This document shows positions 25,972 through 35,150 of a DNA stretch of 64,000 bases, one piece after another. Position 1 is the first letter of the stretch, and every line of letters starts with the position of its first letter. Source of the DNA: Actinomadura sp. DC4. GTDB taxonomy: Bacteria; Actinomycetota; Actinomycetes; Streptosporangiales; Streptosporangiaceae. A program made the position numbers and the translations under genes. The stretch spans positions 243,382-307,381 of the forward strand of contig NZ_JAUEQY010000010.1 of NCBI RefSeq assembly GCF_030406325.1, read 5' to 3'. The notes beneath the pieces are model-generated. The model did not search any database and was not told where the DNA came from. It was given only the letters and a program-made list of their open reading frames with translations.

Positions 25972-26952
25972 TTGGCCGGTTACTTGCGGGCGATCAGGCG
26001 TCGCATTCTGACTCCGAGCAATGAGGATACAAAGCTCAGCACGCGTGGTTTCCGGATAAAGAACGACGAATCCAGGGAATTGCTCGAGACCGTCGGGGCG
26101 ACATTCCTCGCCGGCTTCGGCCACGCCGTCGAGGCGAAGACGACCAACGACGCGGAGGCACGCCTGGAGGAGATCCCCACGAGGTTCCGGGGGTTCGCCT
26201 ATGAGGGCGCGGCGATGGGTCTCACCATCCTGGACGCCCTTCCCATGGGCGGAAGCCGCAGGCTCGCGGGGCTGCTCGCCGGGGAGGGGCACGACCACAT
26301 TTACATGGCCTACGTCGGGATGGGCTGGGCGATGGCGCGGCTGCCCAGGTTCCGCTGGTCCAAGGTCCAGGCGCCGGACCCGCTGCTGCGCTGGTTCGCG
26401 CTGGACGGCTACGGCTTCCACCAGGCCTATTTCAAGACGGACCGCTACGTCCATCAGCAGTACCGCGAGCCGCACTTCCCCTGGCCCTTCGAGGGCCCCG
26501 CGTCCTACGTCGACCGGGCCATCGACCAGGGCGTCGGGCGGGCGATGTGGTTCGTCGGAGGCACGGACCCCGACTACGTGGCCGACATGATCGAGAAGTT
26601 CGACGCCTCCCGGCGGGCCGACCTCTACAGCGGAGCCGGGCTCGCCGCCACGTACGCCGGGGGCGTCGACGAGGACGAACTGCGAAGGTTCGCCAAGCGC
26701 GCCGGACCGCACCGTCCCGAGGTGGCCCAGGGCAGCGCGTTCGCCGCGAAGGCACGCGTGCGGGCCGGTCTGGTCGTGCCGCACACGCACCTCGCGACCG
26801 AGGTGCTCTGCGGGATGACACCCGAGCAGGCGGCCCGGGTCTGCGACGAGACCCGTCCGGACTTCGGCGACCAGGGCGAACTGACCGCCCACGACGTCTG
26901 GCGGCAGCGGATCGCCGAACAGTTCGTACCTCTGGGAGGTGCCGGCAGGTGA
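25972..26952 (+). CDS. unbL: Enediyne biosynthesis protein UnbL (DUF1702), copy 2
   Basis: A 326-residue DUF1702 protein, paralogous to the copy at 16819. It shares R-G-F-A-Y-E-G, the T-I-L-D-A stretch, W-A-M-A-R-L-P, D-G-Y-G-F and D-Q-G-V-G-R-A-M-W-F at matching positions. The start is TTG 25972, preceded five bases earlier by a consensus AGGAGG; no ATG or GTG is better placed. It lies 37 bp upstream of the PKSE and is the first gene of the PKSE-thioesterase-flavin reductase-P450 operon. The basic N-terminal segment differs from copy 1. The biochemical role is unknown. Confidence 0.88.
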   Translation: MAGYLRAIRRRILTPSNEDTKLSTRGFRIKNDESRELLETVGATFLAGFGHAVEAKTTNDAEARLEEIPTRFRGFAYEGAAMGLTILDALPMGGSRRLAGLLAGEGHDHIYMAYVGMGWAMARLPRFRWSKVQAPDPLLRWFALDGYGFHQAYFKTDRYVHQQYREPHFPWPFEGPASYVDRAIDQGVGRAMWFVGGTDPDYVADMIEKFDASRRADLYSGAGLAATYAGGVDEDELRRFAKRAGPHRPEVAQGSAFAAKARVRAGLVVPHTHLATEVLCGMTPEQAARVCDETRPDFGDQGELTAHDVWRQRIAEQFVPLGGAGR

Positions 26953-26989
26953 GTCATCACAACGAGAACGCGGAGCGGGCGGAGACGGC

Positions 26990-29900
26990 ATGACCAGGGT
27001 TGCGATCATCGGCATGGCGTGCCGGTACCCGGACGCCGCGTCGCCGGAAGAGCTGTGGGAGAACGTCGTCGCAGGACGCCGGGCCTTCCGCCGGCTGCCG
27101 GACGAGCGGATGCGCCTGGAGGACTACTGGGACCCCGACCCCGCCGCGCCGGACCGGTTCTACGCCCGTACGGCGGCGGTCATCGAGGGGTACGAGTTCG
27201 ACCGCGTCGGCTACAAGATCGCCGGTAGCACCTACCGGTCCACCGACCTGACGCACTGGCTCGCGCTGGACACGGCGGCCCGCGCGCTCGCCGACGCGGG
27301 GTACCCGTCGGGGGAGCGCCTGCCGCGTGAGCGTACGGGCGTGATCGTCGGCAACACGCTGACCGGGGAGTTCGCACGAGCCAACCTCATGCGGCTGCGC
27401 TGGCCGTACGTGCGGCGCACGCTCGCGGCCGCCCTCGGCGACCTGGACTGGGACGAGGACCGTACGGCCGGGTTCCTCGCCGACCTCGAACAGCGCTACA
27501 AGAGCCCCTTCCCGCCGATCGACGAGGACACGCTCGCCGGCGGGCTCTCGAACACGATCGCCGGGCGGATCTGCAACTACTTCGACCTGAAGGGCGGCGG
27601 CTACACCGTCGACGGCGCGTGCTCGTCGTCGCTGCTGTCGGTCGCGACGGCCTGCCGGGCCCTGCGTGAGGGCGAGCTCGACGTGGCCGTCGCCGGCGGC
27701 GTCGACCTGTCCATCGACCCGTTCGAGATCGTGGGCTTCGCCAAGACGGGCGCGCTCGCCAAGCGGGAGATGCGGGTCTACGACCGCGGCTCCAACGGGT
27801 TCTGGCCCGGTGAGGGCTGCGGCATGGTCGTGCTGATGCGCGAGGCGGACGCGGTGGACCGGGGTCACCACGTCTACGCGAGCGTCGCGGGCTGGGGCAT
27901 CTCCTCGGACGGCAAGGGCGGCATCACGCGCCCCGAGGTCGACGGGTACCGCCTGGCGCTGGGCCGCGCGTACGAGCGGGCCGGCTTCGGCATCGACACC
28001 GTCGCGCTGTTCGAGGGCCACGGCACCGGCACCGAGGTCGGCGACGCCACCGAGCTCACCGCGCTCTCACAGGCGCGCGCAGGGGCGGGCTCGGCGGAGT
28101 CTCCGGCCGCGATCGGCACCATCAAGGGCATGATCGGCCACACCAAGGCCGCGGCCGGGGTGGCGGGCCTGATCAAGGCCGCGCTCGCGGTGCACCACCA
28201 GGTGCTGCCCCCGACCACCGGGTGCTTCGACCCGCACCCGGTGCTGTCGGAGGAGGCGGCCGGGCTCCGTGTCCTGCGCAAGGCCGAGCCGTGGCCCGAG
28301 GACGCGGCGTTCCGCGCCGGCGTCACGGCCATGGGCTTCGGCGGCATCAACACGCACATCGTCCTGGAGGGCGGCGCGCCGCGTAAGGCGCACGGCCCCG
28401 CGTACGAGGCGCTGGCCGCCTCGGTCCAGGACGTCGAGCTGCTGCTGGTCGACGCCGAGTCGCCGCAGGCGCTGCGGGAGCGGCTCGCCGAGCTCGCCGG
28501 CTGGGTGCCGGCCCTGTCGTACGCCCAGCTCGCCGACCTGGCCGCCGAGGCGCAGCGGGGGCTGCGCGACCTGCCGTACCGCGCGGCCGTGATCGTCTCC
28601 TCCCCGCAGGACGCCGAGACGCGGCTGCGGAGCCTGCTGGAGAGCCTCGACGCGGGCGAGACGACCATGACCACCGTGAGCGGCGGCCGGGCGTTCATGG
28701 GCCACGTTACCCGGCCGGCCCGGCTCGGCTTCCTCTTCCCCGGCCAGGGTTCGGGCAGCGGGACCAGCGGCGGCGCGCTGCGGCGCCGGTTCGCCGAGGT
28801 CGACGAGGTGTACGCCGCGGCGGCGCTGCCCTCGGCGGGCGACATGGTGGCCACGGCCGTCGCCCAGCCGCGCATCGTGACCGGGTCCATGGCCGGGCTG
28901 CGCGCGATGGAGACGCTCGGCCTGCGGGCGAGCGTCGCGGTCGGGCACAGCCTGGGCGAGATCTCCGCCCTGCACTGGGCGGGCGGCCTGGACGCGCGGA
29001 CCCTGCTCCGGGTGGCAGGGGTGCGCGGTCAGACCATGACCGAGTACAGCGCCTCGGGCACGATGGCCGGTGTCAGCGCCGGGCCCGAGGTCGTGTCCGG
29101 CCTCATCACCGGCCTGCCGGTCGTGATCGCCGGGTACAACGGCCCGGACCAGACCGTCATCGCCGGCGCGGTCGAGGCCGTGGCGGCGGCGGGGGCCAGG
29201 GCCGAGGCGGCCGGCGTGAGCTGGACCCGGCTGCGGGTCTCGCACGCCTTCCACTCCCCGCTGGTCGCACCGGCCGCCGACACGTTCGCCGGGCGGCTGT
29301 CCGAGGAGCGCTTCGGGTCGATCGACCGGCGGGTGGTCTCCACGGTGCTCGGCGAGGCGCTCGCGCCCGACACCGACATCCCGGAGCTGCTGCGGCGACA
29401 GATCACCGAGCCGGTGCTGTTCGCCCAGGCGCTGGCGCTGGCGGCCAAGGACGTCGACCTGTTCGTCGAGGTCGGCCCCGGCCAGGTGCTCAGCGGCCTG
29501 GTCCAGGGCAGCGTCGACGTGCCCGCGGTGGCGCTGGACACCGACGACGAGTCGCTGTCCGGGCTGCTGCGGATCGCCGGCGCGGCGTACGTGATGGGCG
29601 CGCCCGTCCGCCACGAGGTGCTGTTCCGCGGCCGGTTCACCCGGCCGATCGAGATCGGCGCGGAGTTCTCGTTCTTCGCGAGCCCGTGCGAGCGGGCGCC
29701 GCAGAACGCGATCGGCGCGGCGGCCACGTTCATGACCGAGCCCGACGCCGAACCCGGCGACGCGACCGGGGAGTCCAGCATGGAGCTGCTGCGCCGGCTG
29801 GCCGCCGAGCGGGCCGAGCTCCCGCTGGAGACCGTGGGCGAGGACAGCCGGCTGCTCGACGACCTGCACCTCAGCTCGATCACCGTCGGGCAGCTCGTCA

Positions 29901-32734
29901 ACCAGGCCGCCCAGCGGCTCGGCCTGACCGTCGCGCAGTCGCTGCCCAACGTCGCGACCGCCACCATCGGGGAGCTGGCCTCGACGCTCGACACGCTCGC
30001 CGAGACCGGCGGCGACGCGGCCGTCGCCCCGGTCATCGAGGGCGCGGCGACGTGGGCGCGGCCGTTCGCCCTGGACCTGGACGAGCTGCCGCGACCGGCC
30101 AGAGTCGACGCCGAGGACGACGGGTCCTGGCAGCTCTTCGACGCTGGCTCCGAGCTCGCCGGGCCGCTGCGCGCGGCGCTGCAGCGCGCGCACGTCGGCG
30201 CGGGCGTCCTGGTGTGCCTGCCGCCCGAATGCGAGGAGGAGCACCTGGCCACCGCGCTGGAGGCGGCGAAGGCGGCCACGGCCCAGCCGCCGGACGGCCG
30301 GTTCGTCCTGGTCCAGCACGGTCGCGGCGCGTCCGGGCTGGTCAAGACCCTGCGGCAGGAGGCGCCGCACCTACGCGTCACCCTCGTGCAGGTCCCGGTC
30401 GCCGCGGAGGCGGTCGGCTGGATCGTCGACGAGGTGGCGGCGACCACGGGCTTCACCGAGGCGCACTACGACACCGCCGGCGTACGGCGCGTGCCGACCC
30501 TGCGGGCGATGCCCGTGGAGCCGGCGAGACGAGAGCAGCCGCTGGACGGCTCGGACGTGCTGCTCGTGACCGGCGGCGGCAAGGGCATCACCGCCGAGTG
30601 CGCGCTCGCGGTGGCGACCGACAGCGGCGCCCGGCTGGCCCTGCTGGGCCGCTCGGATCCGGAGACGGACGAGGAGCTGGCCGCGAACCTGGCGCGTATG
30701 GCCGGTCAGGGCGCGACCGTGCGCTACTTCCGCGCCGACGTCACCCGGGCCGACCAGGTGGACCGCGCGGTGGCCGAGATCACCGAGGAGCTGGGGCCGG
30801 TCACCGCGGTCCTGCACGGCGCCGGGTTCAACGAGCCCGCGGCGCTGACCGGCCTCGACGCGGCCGCGTTCCGCCGCACACTCGCCCCGAAGATCGACGG
30901 CCTGCGGGCCGTGCTCGCGGCGATCGAACCCGACCGGCTGCGGCTGCTCGTGACCTTCGGCAGCATCATCGGCCGTGCCGGGCTGCGCGGCGAGGGGCAT
31001 TACGCCACCGCCAACGACTGGCTGGCCGAGCTGACGCGGGAGGTGGCCGGCCGCCATCCGGGCTGCCGCAGCCTGTGCATGGAGTGGTCGGTCTGGTCCG
31101 GCGTGGGCATGGGCGAGCGGCTGTCGGTCGTCGAGGGGCTCTCCCGCGACGGCATCACCGCCATCCACCCCGACCAGGGCGTCCAGATCATGCGGCGGCT
31201 CGTCGCGGACCCGGACGCGCCCACCGTGATCGTGATCAGCGGGCGGACCGGGAGCATCGACACCGTACGGCACGACCTGCCGGCACTGCCGCTGCTGCGG
31301 TTCGTCGGCCGCAGCCTGATCCGCTACCACGGCGTCGAGCTCGTCACCGAGGTCGCGCTGAACGCGGGTACCGACCCGTACCTCGCCGACCACCTGCTGG
31401 ACGGCAACCTGCTGTTCCCCGCGGTGTTCGGCATGGAGGCGATGGCCCAGGTCGCCGGGGCGGCGACCGGGCGGTCCGCGGTGCCGGTCATCGAGGACGC
31501 GGAGTTCCTGCGGCCCATCGTGGTGCCGCCCGACGGCGAGACGGTGATCCGCGTCGCCGCGGTCGTCACCGGCGACGACACGGTCGAGGTGGCCATCCGC
31601 AGCGCGGAGACAGGGTTCGCGGCGGAGCACTTCCGCGCCCGGCTGCGGTTCGACGGCGCCCAGGCGCCGGACGGGCCGCCGGACCAGGTCTCCGGGCTGC
31701 CCGTCGTCCCCCTCGACCCCGCGGCCGACCTGTACGGGAGCGTGCTGTTCCAGGGCCGGTCCTTCCACCGGCTGCGCCGCTACCACCGGGCCGCCGCCCG
31801 CCACGTCGACGCCGACCTGTCGGTGGAACGGCCGGCCGGCTGGTTCGCCGGGTTCCTGCCCGGCGGGCTGGTCCTGGGCGATCCCGGGATGCGCGACGCG
31901 CTGATGCACGGCAACCAGGTGTGCGTCCCGCACGCGACGCTGCTGCCGATCGGGGTGGACCGGATCTACCCGGCCGGCGACGGCGTGGCCGAGGCCGGCG
32001 GCGTGCGCTACTGCGCCACCGAGCGGTCGCGCGACGGCGACACCTACACCTACGACATCGCCGTACGGACCGGGGACGGGACGGTCGTCGAGCGCTGGGA
32101 GGGCCTGCGCCTGCAGGCCGTGCGCAAGACGGACGGCTCGGGGCCCTGGGTCGCGCCGCTGCTCGGGCCCTACATCGAGCGGATGCTCGGCGACCTCACC
32201 GGCGCGCAGGTGGCGGTGGCGGTCGAGCCGCACGGCGAACCGGCGGACGGCGACGAGCGGCGGGCACGTACGGCGGAGGCCGCCGGCCGTGCCCTCGGCC
32301 ACGGCGTCACGGTCCGCTACCGGCCCGACGGGCGGCCGGAGGTCGACGGCGACCGGGCCATCTCCGCGTCGCACGGGGCCGGGGTGACGCTGTGCGTCGC
32401 CGCGACCGGCACCCTGGCCTGCGACGTCGAGACGGTGACCGGACGCCCGGCGGAGGACTGGGACGGCCTGCTCGGCCGGCGCCGGTCGCTGGCCGACCTG
32501 GTGGCGGCCGAGCCGGGCGAGGGCCTGGACCTGGCCGGCACGCGCGTGTGGTCGGCGGCGGAGTGCCTGACCAAGGCCGGTCTGCCGCCGGACGCCCCGC
32601 TCGCGATGGCCCGGCGGCAGGACGGATGGGTGATCTTCGCCTCGGGCGAACTCGAAATCACGACATTCGTCACGACTTTGCGAGGAACCCCGGACCCCGT
32701 GGTGTTCGCGGTCCTCGCCGGAGGGCGGTCCTGA
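26990..32734 (+). CDS. pksE: Iterative enediyne polyketide synthase (PKSE)
   Basis: A 1914-residue iterative type I PKS with the diagnostic enediyne order KS-AT-ACP-KR-DH-PPTase. KS covers about 1-455, with Cys211 in D-G-A-C-S-S-S. AT covers about 575-860, with Ser654 in G-H-S-L-G-E. The ACP (about 925-1000) has the attachment serine in D-L-H-L-S-S-I, Ser963 more likely than 962. KR (about 1185-1400) has G-G-G-K-G-I near 1194 and Tyr1338. DH has His1468. The C-terminal phosphopantetheinyl transferase has A-C-D-V-E near 1811 and W-S-A-A-E-C-L-T-K-A near 1850, so it activates its own ACP. It makes the polyene precursor from malonyl-CoA. ATG 26990 has GGAG five bases upstream; the thioesterase follows 3 nt after the stop. 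Confidence 0.97.
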   Translation: MTRVAIIGMACRYPDAASPEELWENVVAGRRAFRRLPDERMRLEDYWDPDPAAPDRFYARTAAVIEGYEFDRVGYKIAGSTYRSTDLTHWLALDTAARALADAGYPSGERLPRERTGVIVGNTLTGEFARANLMRLRWPYVRRTLAAALGDLDWDEDRTAGFLADLEQRYKSPFPPIDEDTLAGGLSNTIAGRICNYFDLKGGGYTVDGACSSSLLSVATACRALREGELDVAVAGGVDLSIDPFEIVGFAKTGALAKREMRVYDRGSNGFWPGEGCGMVVLMREADAVDRGHHVYASVAGWGISSDGKGGITRPEVDGYRLALGRAYERAGFGIDTVALFEGHGTGTEVGDATELTALSQARAGAGSAESPAAIGTIKGMIGHTKAAAGVAGLIKAALAVHHQVLPPTTGCFDPHPVLSEEAAGLRVLRKAEPWPEDAAFRAGVTAMGFGGINTHIVLEGGAPRKAHGPAYEALAASVQDVELLLVDAESPQALRERLAELAGWVPALSYAQLADLAAEAQRGLRDLPYRAAVIVSSPQDAETRLRSLLESLDAGETTMTTVSGGRAFMGHVTRPARLGFLFPGQGSGSGTSGGALRRRFAEVDEVYAAAALPSAGDMVATAVAQPRIVTGSMAGLRAMETLGLRASVAVGHSLGEISALHWAGGLDARTLLRVAGVRGQTMTEYSASGTMAGVSAGPEVVSGLITGLPVVIAGYNGPDQTVIAGAVEAVAAAGARAEAAGVSWTRLRVSHAFHSPLVAPAADTFAGRLSEERFGSIDRRVVSTVLGEALAPDTDIPELLRRQITEPVLFAQALALAAKDVDLFVEVGPGQVLSGLVQGSVDVPAVALDTDDESLSGLLRIAGAAYVMGAPVRHEVLFRGRFTRPIEIGAEFSFFASPCERAPQNAIGAAATFMTEPDAEPGDATGESSMELLRRLAAERAELPLETVGEDSRLLDDLHLSSITVGQLVNQAAQRLGLTVAQSLPNVATATIGELASTLDTLAETGGDAAVAPVIEGAATWARPFALDLDELPRPARVDAEDDGSWQLFDAGSELAGPLRAALQRAHVGAGVLVCLPPECEEEHLATALEAAKAATAQPPDGRFVLVQHGRGASGLVKTLRQEAPHLRVTLVQVPVAAEAVGWIVDEVAATTGFTEAHYDTAGVRRVPTLRAMPVEPARREQPLDGSDVLLVTGGGKGITAECALAVATDSGARLALLGRSDPETDEELAANLARMAGQGATVRYFRADVTRADQVDRAVAEITEELGPVTAVLHGAGFNEPAALTGLDAAAFRRTLAPKIDGLRAVLAAIEPDRLRLLVTFGSIIGRAGLRGEGHYATANDWLAELTREVAGRHPGCRSLCMEWSVWSGVGMGERLSVVEGLSRDGITAIHPDQGVQIMRRLVADPDAPTVIVISGRTGSIDTVRHDLPALPLLRFVGRSLIRYHGVELVTEVALNAGTDPYLADHLLDGNLLFPAVFGMEAMAQVAGAATGRSAVPVIEDAEFLRPIVVPPDGETVIRVAAVVTGDDTVEVAIRSAETGFAAEHFRARLRFDGAQAPDGPPDQVSGLPVVPLDPAADLYGSVLFQGRSFHRLRRYHRAAARHVDADLSVERPAGWFAGFLPGGLVLGDPGMRDALMHGNQVCVPHATLLPIGVDRIYPAGDGVAEAGGVRYCATERSRDGDTYTYDIAVRTGDGTVVERWEGLRLQAVRKTDGSGPWVAPLLGPYIERMLGDLTGAQVAVAVEPHGEPADGDERRARTAEAAGRALGHGVTVRYRPDGRPEVDGDRAISASHGAGVTLCVAATGTLACDVETVTGRPAEDWDGLLGRRRSLADLVAAEPGEGLDLAGTRVWSAAECLTKAGLPPDAPLAMARRQDGWVIFASGELEITTFVTTLRGTPDPVVFAVLAGGRS

Positions 32735-32737
32735 GCC

Positions 32738-33196
32738 ATGGGGAACTATTTCGAGTACCTGCACACGGTCGGTTTCGAGGAGACCAACCTCGTCGGCAAC
32801 GTCTACTACGTCAACTACCTGCGATGGCAGGGGCGGTGCCGGGAGCTGTTCCTCAAGGAGCGCGCCCCGGAGGTCCTCGCGGAGATCCAGGACGACCTGA
32901 AGCTGTTCACGCTGAAGGTCGACTGCGAGTTCTTCGCCGAGATCACCGCGTTCGACGAGCTGTCCATCCGCATGCGGCTGATCGAGCGGGCGCAGACCCA
33001 GCTCGAGTTCGGCTTCGACTATGTGCATCTGGACCGCGAGGGCGAGGAGATACTCGTCGCCCGCGGCCGCCAGCGAGTGGCCTGCATGCGCGGGCCGAGT
33101 ACCCAGACGGTCCCCGCCTCGGTGCCCGACTCCTTGGTGGAGGCGCTCAAACCGTACGAGACGGCGGATCCCGCCGGAGTGGGGAGAGTGGCGTGA
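32738..33196 (+). CDS. Enediyne hot-dog thioesterase (TEBC/SgcE10/CalE7 family)
   Basis: A 152-residue 4-hydroxybenzoyl-CoA-thioesterase-like hot-dog protein, the partner that releases the polyene from the PKSE. The N-terminal segment G-F-E-E-T-N-L-V-G-N-V-Y-Y-V-N-Y (from about residue 12) is characteristic of the CalE7/DynE7/SgcE10 group, which works without the usual acidic catalytic residue of the family. It starts three bases after the PKSE stop and overlaps the flavin reductase start (GTGA), so all are translated from one message. Full length for the family. Confidence 0.95.
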   Translation: MGNYFEYLHTVGFEETNLVGNVYYVNYLRWQGRCRELFLKERAPEVLAEIQDDLKLFTLKVDCEFFAEITAFDELSIRMRLIERAQTQLEFGFDYVHLDREGEEILVARGRQRVACMRGPSTQTVPASVPDSLVEALKPYETADPAGVGRVA

Positions 33197-33786
33197 CCGA
33201 CGTGTCCCGAATCTCATCGGCGGCCGGGCGTTCCCCGGCCGCCCGGCCCGAGCCGGACGGCCGGTCCGCGTACGACGTGGGCGACCGGAAGGCCTTACGC
33301 ACGGTGCTCGGCGCGTTCGCGACCGGTGTCACGGTGGTGACCGCCGAGGGCGACGAGGCCCCGCACGGGATGACCGCGAACGCCTTCACCTCGGTCTCCC
33401 TCGACCCGCCGCTCGTCCTGGTCTGCATCGACCATGACGCCGTCATGCACCGCGTCCTCGGCACCACCGGCCACTTCGGCGTCTCGGTGCTGGCCGGTGA
33501 GCAGGAGGCCGTCGCCCGGCACTTCGCCGACCGCTGGCGGGTGCTCGGCACGGCCGAGTTCGACACCGTGGACTGGCGCCCCGGCCCGCTGACCGGGGTC
33601 CCGCTGATCAGCGACGCGCTGGCGAGCCTGGAGTGCGAGGTGTGGCGCAGCTACGACGGCGGCGACCACACCATCTTCCTGGGCCGGCTGCTCTCGCTGG
33701 ACCGGCGCGCCGACGGCGAGGTCCTGGCCTTCTTCGACGGGCGCTTCTGCCATCTCGACCTCGACCGCAGTGAGGTGTCGGCATGA
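33193..33786 (+). CDS. Flavin reductase (SgcE6-like)
   Basis: A 197-residue flavin reductase-like FMN-binding protein, of the kind that supplies reduced flavin to a two-component monooxygenase (SgcE6/NcsE6-like). It shows A-F-A-T-G-V-T-V-V-T near residue 41, M-T-A-N-A-F-T-S-V-S near 60 and G-H-F-G-V-S-V-L near 95. GTG 33193 overlaps the thioesterase stop and has GGAG upstream; the next gene overlaps by four bases. No flavin-dependent oxygenase partner is in the window. A TTA codon lies at 33295. Confidence 0.88.
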   Translation: MTDVSRISSAAGRSPAARPEPDGRSAYDVGDRKALRTVLGAFATGVTVVTAEGDEAPHGMTANAFTSVSLDPPLVLVCIDHDAVMHRVLGTTGHFGVSVLAGEQEAVARHFADRWRVLGTAEFDTVDWRPGPLTGVPLISDALASLECEVWRSYDGGDHTIFLGRLLSLDRRADGEVLAFFDGRFCHLDLDRSEVSA

Positions 33787-35150
33787 GCGTCGCCGACCGC
33801 GAGGCCGCACTCGCCGGCCGGCGAGTGCCCCCGGGGCCGCCCCGCCGGGCGACGCCGCGGCTGTTCGCCTGGCTCGTACGGGACCGGCTCGCGCTGATGA
33901 ACGCCGCCGCCGAGGAGTACGGCGACGCGGCGCGGCTGCGCATCGGGCCGAAGACGCTGTACTTCTTCAACCACCCCGACCACGCCAAGCACGTCCTGGC
34001 CGACAACAGCGGCGCGTACCACAAGGGCATCGGGCTCATCCAGGCCAAACGCGCCCTCGGCGACGGCCTGCTGACCAGCGAGGGCGAGCTGTGGCGTAAG
34101 CAGCGCGCGGCGATCCAGCCGGTCTTCCAGGCCAAGCGGATCGCCCGGCAGGCCGACGTCGTCGCCGAGGAGGCGGCCGGTCTCGTGGGCCGGCTTCGCG
34201 CCCGCCAGGACGGCGCGCCGGTCGACGTGGTGGAGGAGATGACCGGGCTCACGCTCGGTGTGCTCGGGCGTACGCTCCTCGACGCCGACCTCGGTGGTTT
34301 CGGCTCCGTCGGCCACGCGTTCGAGGCCGTGCAGGACCAGGCCATGTTCGAGATGGTGTCGCTGAGCATGGTGCCGACGTGGATCCCGCTCCCCAAGCAG
34401 GTGCGGTTCCGCCGCGCCCGCCGGCAACTTCGCGGGGTCGCCGACCGGCTCGTGATGATCGACCGTACGGGGCCCGGGGACGACGTGGTCACCCGGCTGA
34501 TCAGCTCCACCCGGCAGGAGAGCGACGTCCACGTGCGCCGCCAGCGGATGGACGACGAGCTGATCACCCTGCTGCTGGCCGGGCACGAGACGACGGCGTC
34601 GACGTTGAGCTGGGCGTTCTACCTGCTCGACAAGCATCCGGAGGTACGGGACCGGCTGCGCGCCGAGGCCGTCGAGGTGCTCGGCGACCGCCTGCCGACG
34701 TATGAGGACCTGACCCGGCTGACTTACGCCAACATGGTCATCCAGGAGGTCATGCGCCTCTATCCGCCGGTCTGGATCCTCACGCGGCAGGCGCAGGAGG
34801 AGGATGAGGTGGGCGGGTACCGCGTGCCCGCCGGCGCCGACGTCCTCATCTGCCCGTACACCCTGCACCGGCATCCGGCGTTCTGGCCCGAGCCGGACCG
34901 CTTCCTCCCCGACCGGTTCGCCCCGGACGTCGCGGCGGACCGCCCGCGGTACGCCTACATCCCGTTCGGCGCCGGGCCGAGGTTCTGCGTCGGTAACCAT
35001 CTCGGCCTGATGGAGGCCACGTTCGTGCTGGCCCTGGCGGCACGTGACGTACGGCTGAGCCTGCCGCCCGGCCACACGGCCCGGCCCGAGGCGATGCTGT
35101 CCCTCCGGGTGCGCGGTGGCCTCCCGATGACCGTGCACGCGGCCGGTTAG
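33783..35150 (+). CDS. Cytochrome P450 of the PKSE operon
   Basis: A 455-residue P450 with all hallmark motifs: I-helix A-G-H-E-T-T (266-271), E-V-M-R (322-325) and the heme loop F-G-A-G-P-R-F-C with Cys402. It is soluble, with no membrane anchor, and needs ferredoxin partners not seen here. The overall pattern (P-V-W-I-L-T-R-Q, then H-R-H-P-A-F-W) is of the CYP4/CYP102-like type found next to enediyne core genes (SgcE7-like). It is the last gene of the operon, overlaps the reductase by four bases and overlaps the convergent StrR-type gene by four bases. Core hydroxylation is likely. Confidence 0.92.
   Translation: MSVADREAALAGRRVPPGPPRRATPRLFAWLVRDRLALMNAAAEEYGDAARLRIGPKTLYFFNHPDHAKHVLADNSGAYHKGIGLIQAKRALGDGLLTSEGELWRKQRAAIQPVFQAKRIARQADVVAEEAAGLVGRLRARQDGAPVDVVEEMTGLTLGVLGRTLLDADLGGFGSVGHAFEAVQDQAMFEMVSLSMVPTWIPLPKQVRFRRARRQLRGVADRLVMIDRTGPGDDVVTRLISSTRQESDVHVRRQRMDDELITLLLAGHETTASTLSWAFYLLDKHPEVRDRLRAEAVEVLGDRLPTYEDLTRLTYANMVIQEVMRLYPPVWILTRQAQEEDEVGGYRVPAGADVLICPYTLHRHPAFWPEPDRFLPDRFAPDVAADRPRYAYIPFGAGPRFCVGNHLGLMEATFVLALAARDVRLSLPPGHTARPEAMLSLRVRGGLPMTVHAAG

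Noticed and set aside
28067..33217. Very long minus-strand frames across the PKSE and thioesterase
   Set aside because: High-GC codon bias on the plus strand creates antisense frames. The plus-strand domains are complete and unambiguous.
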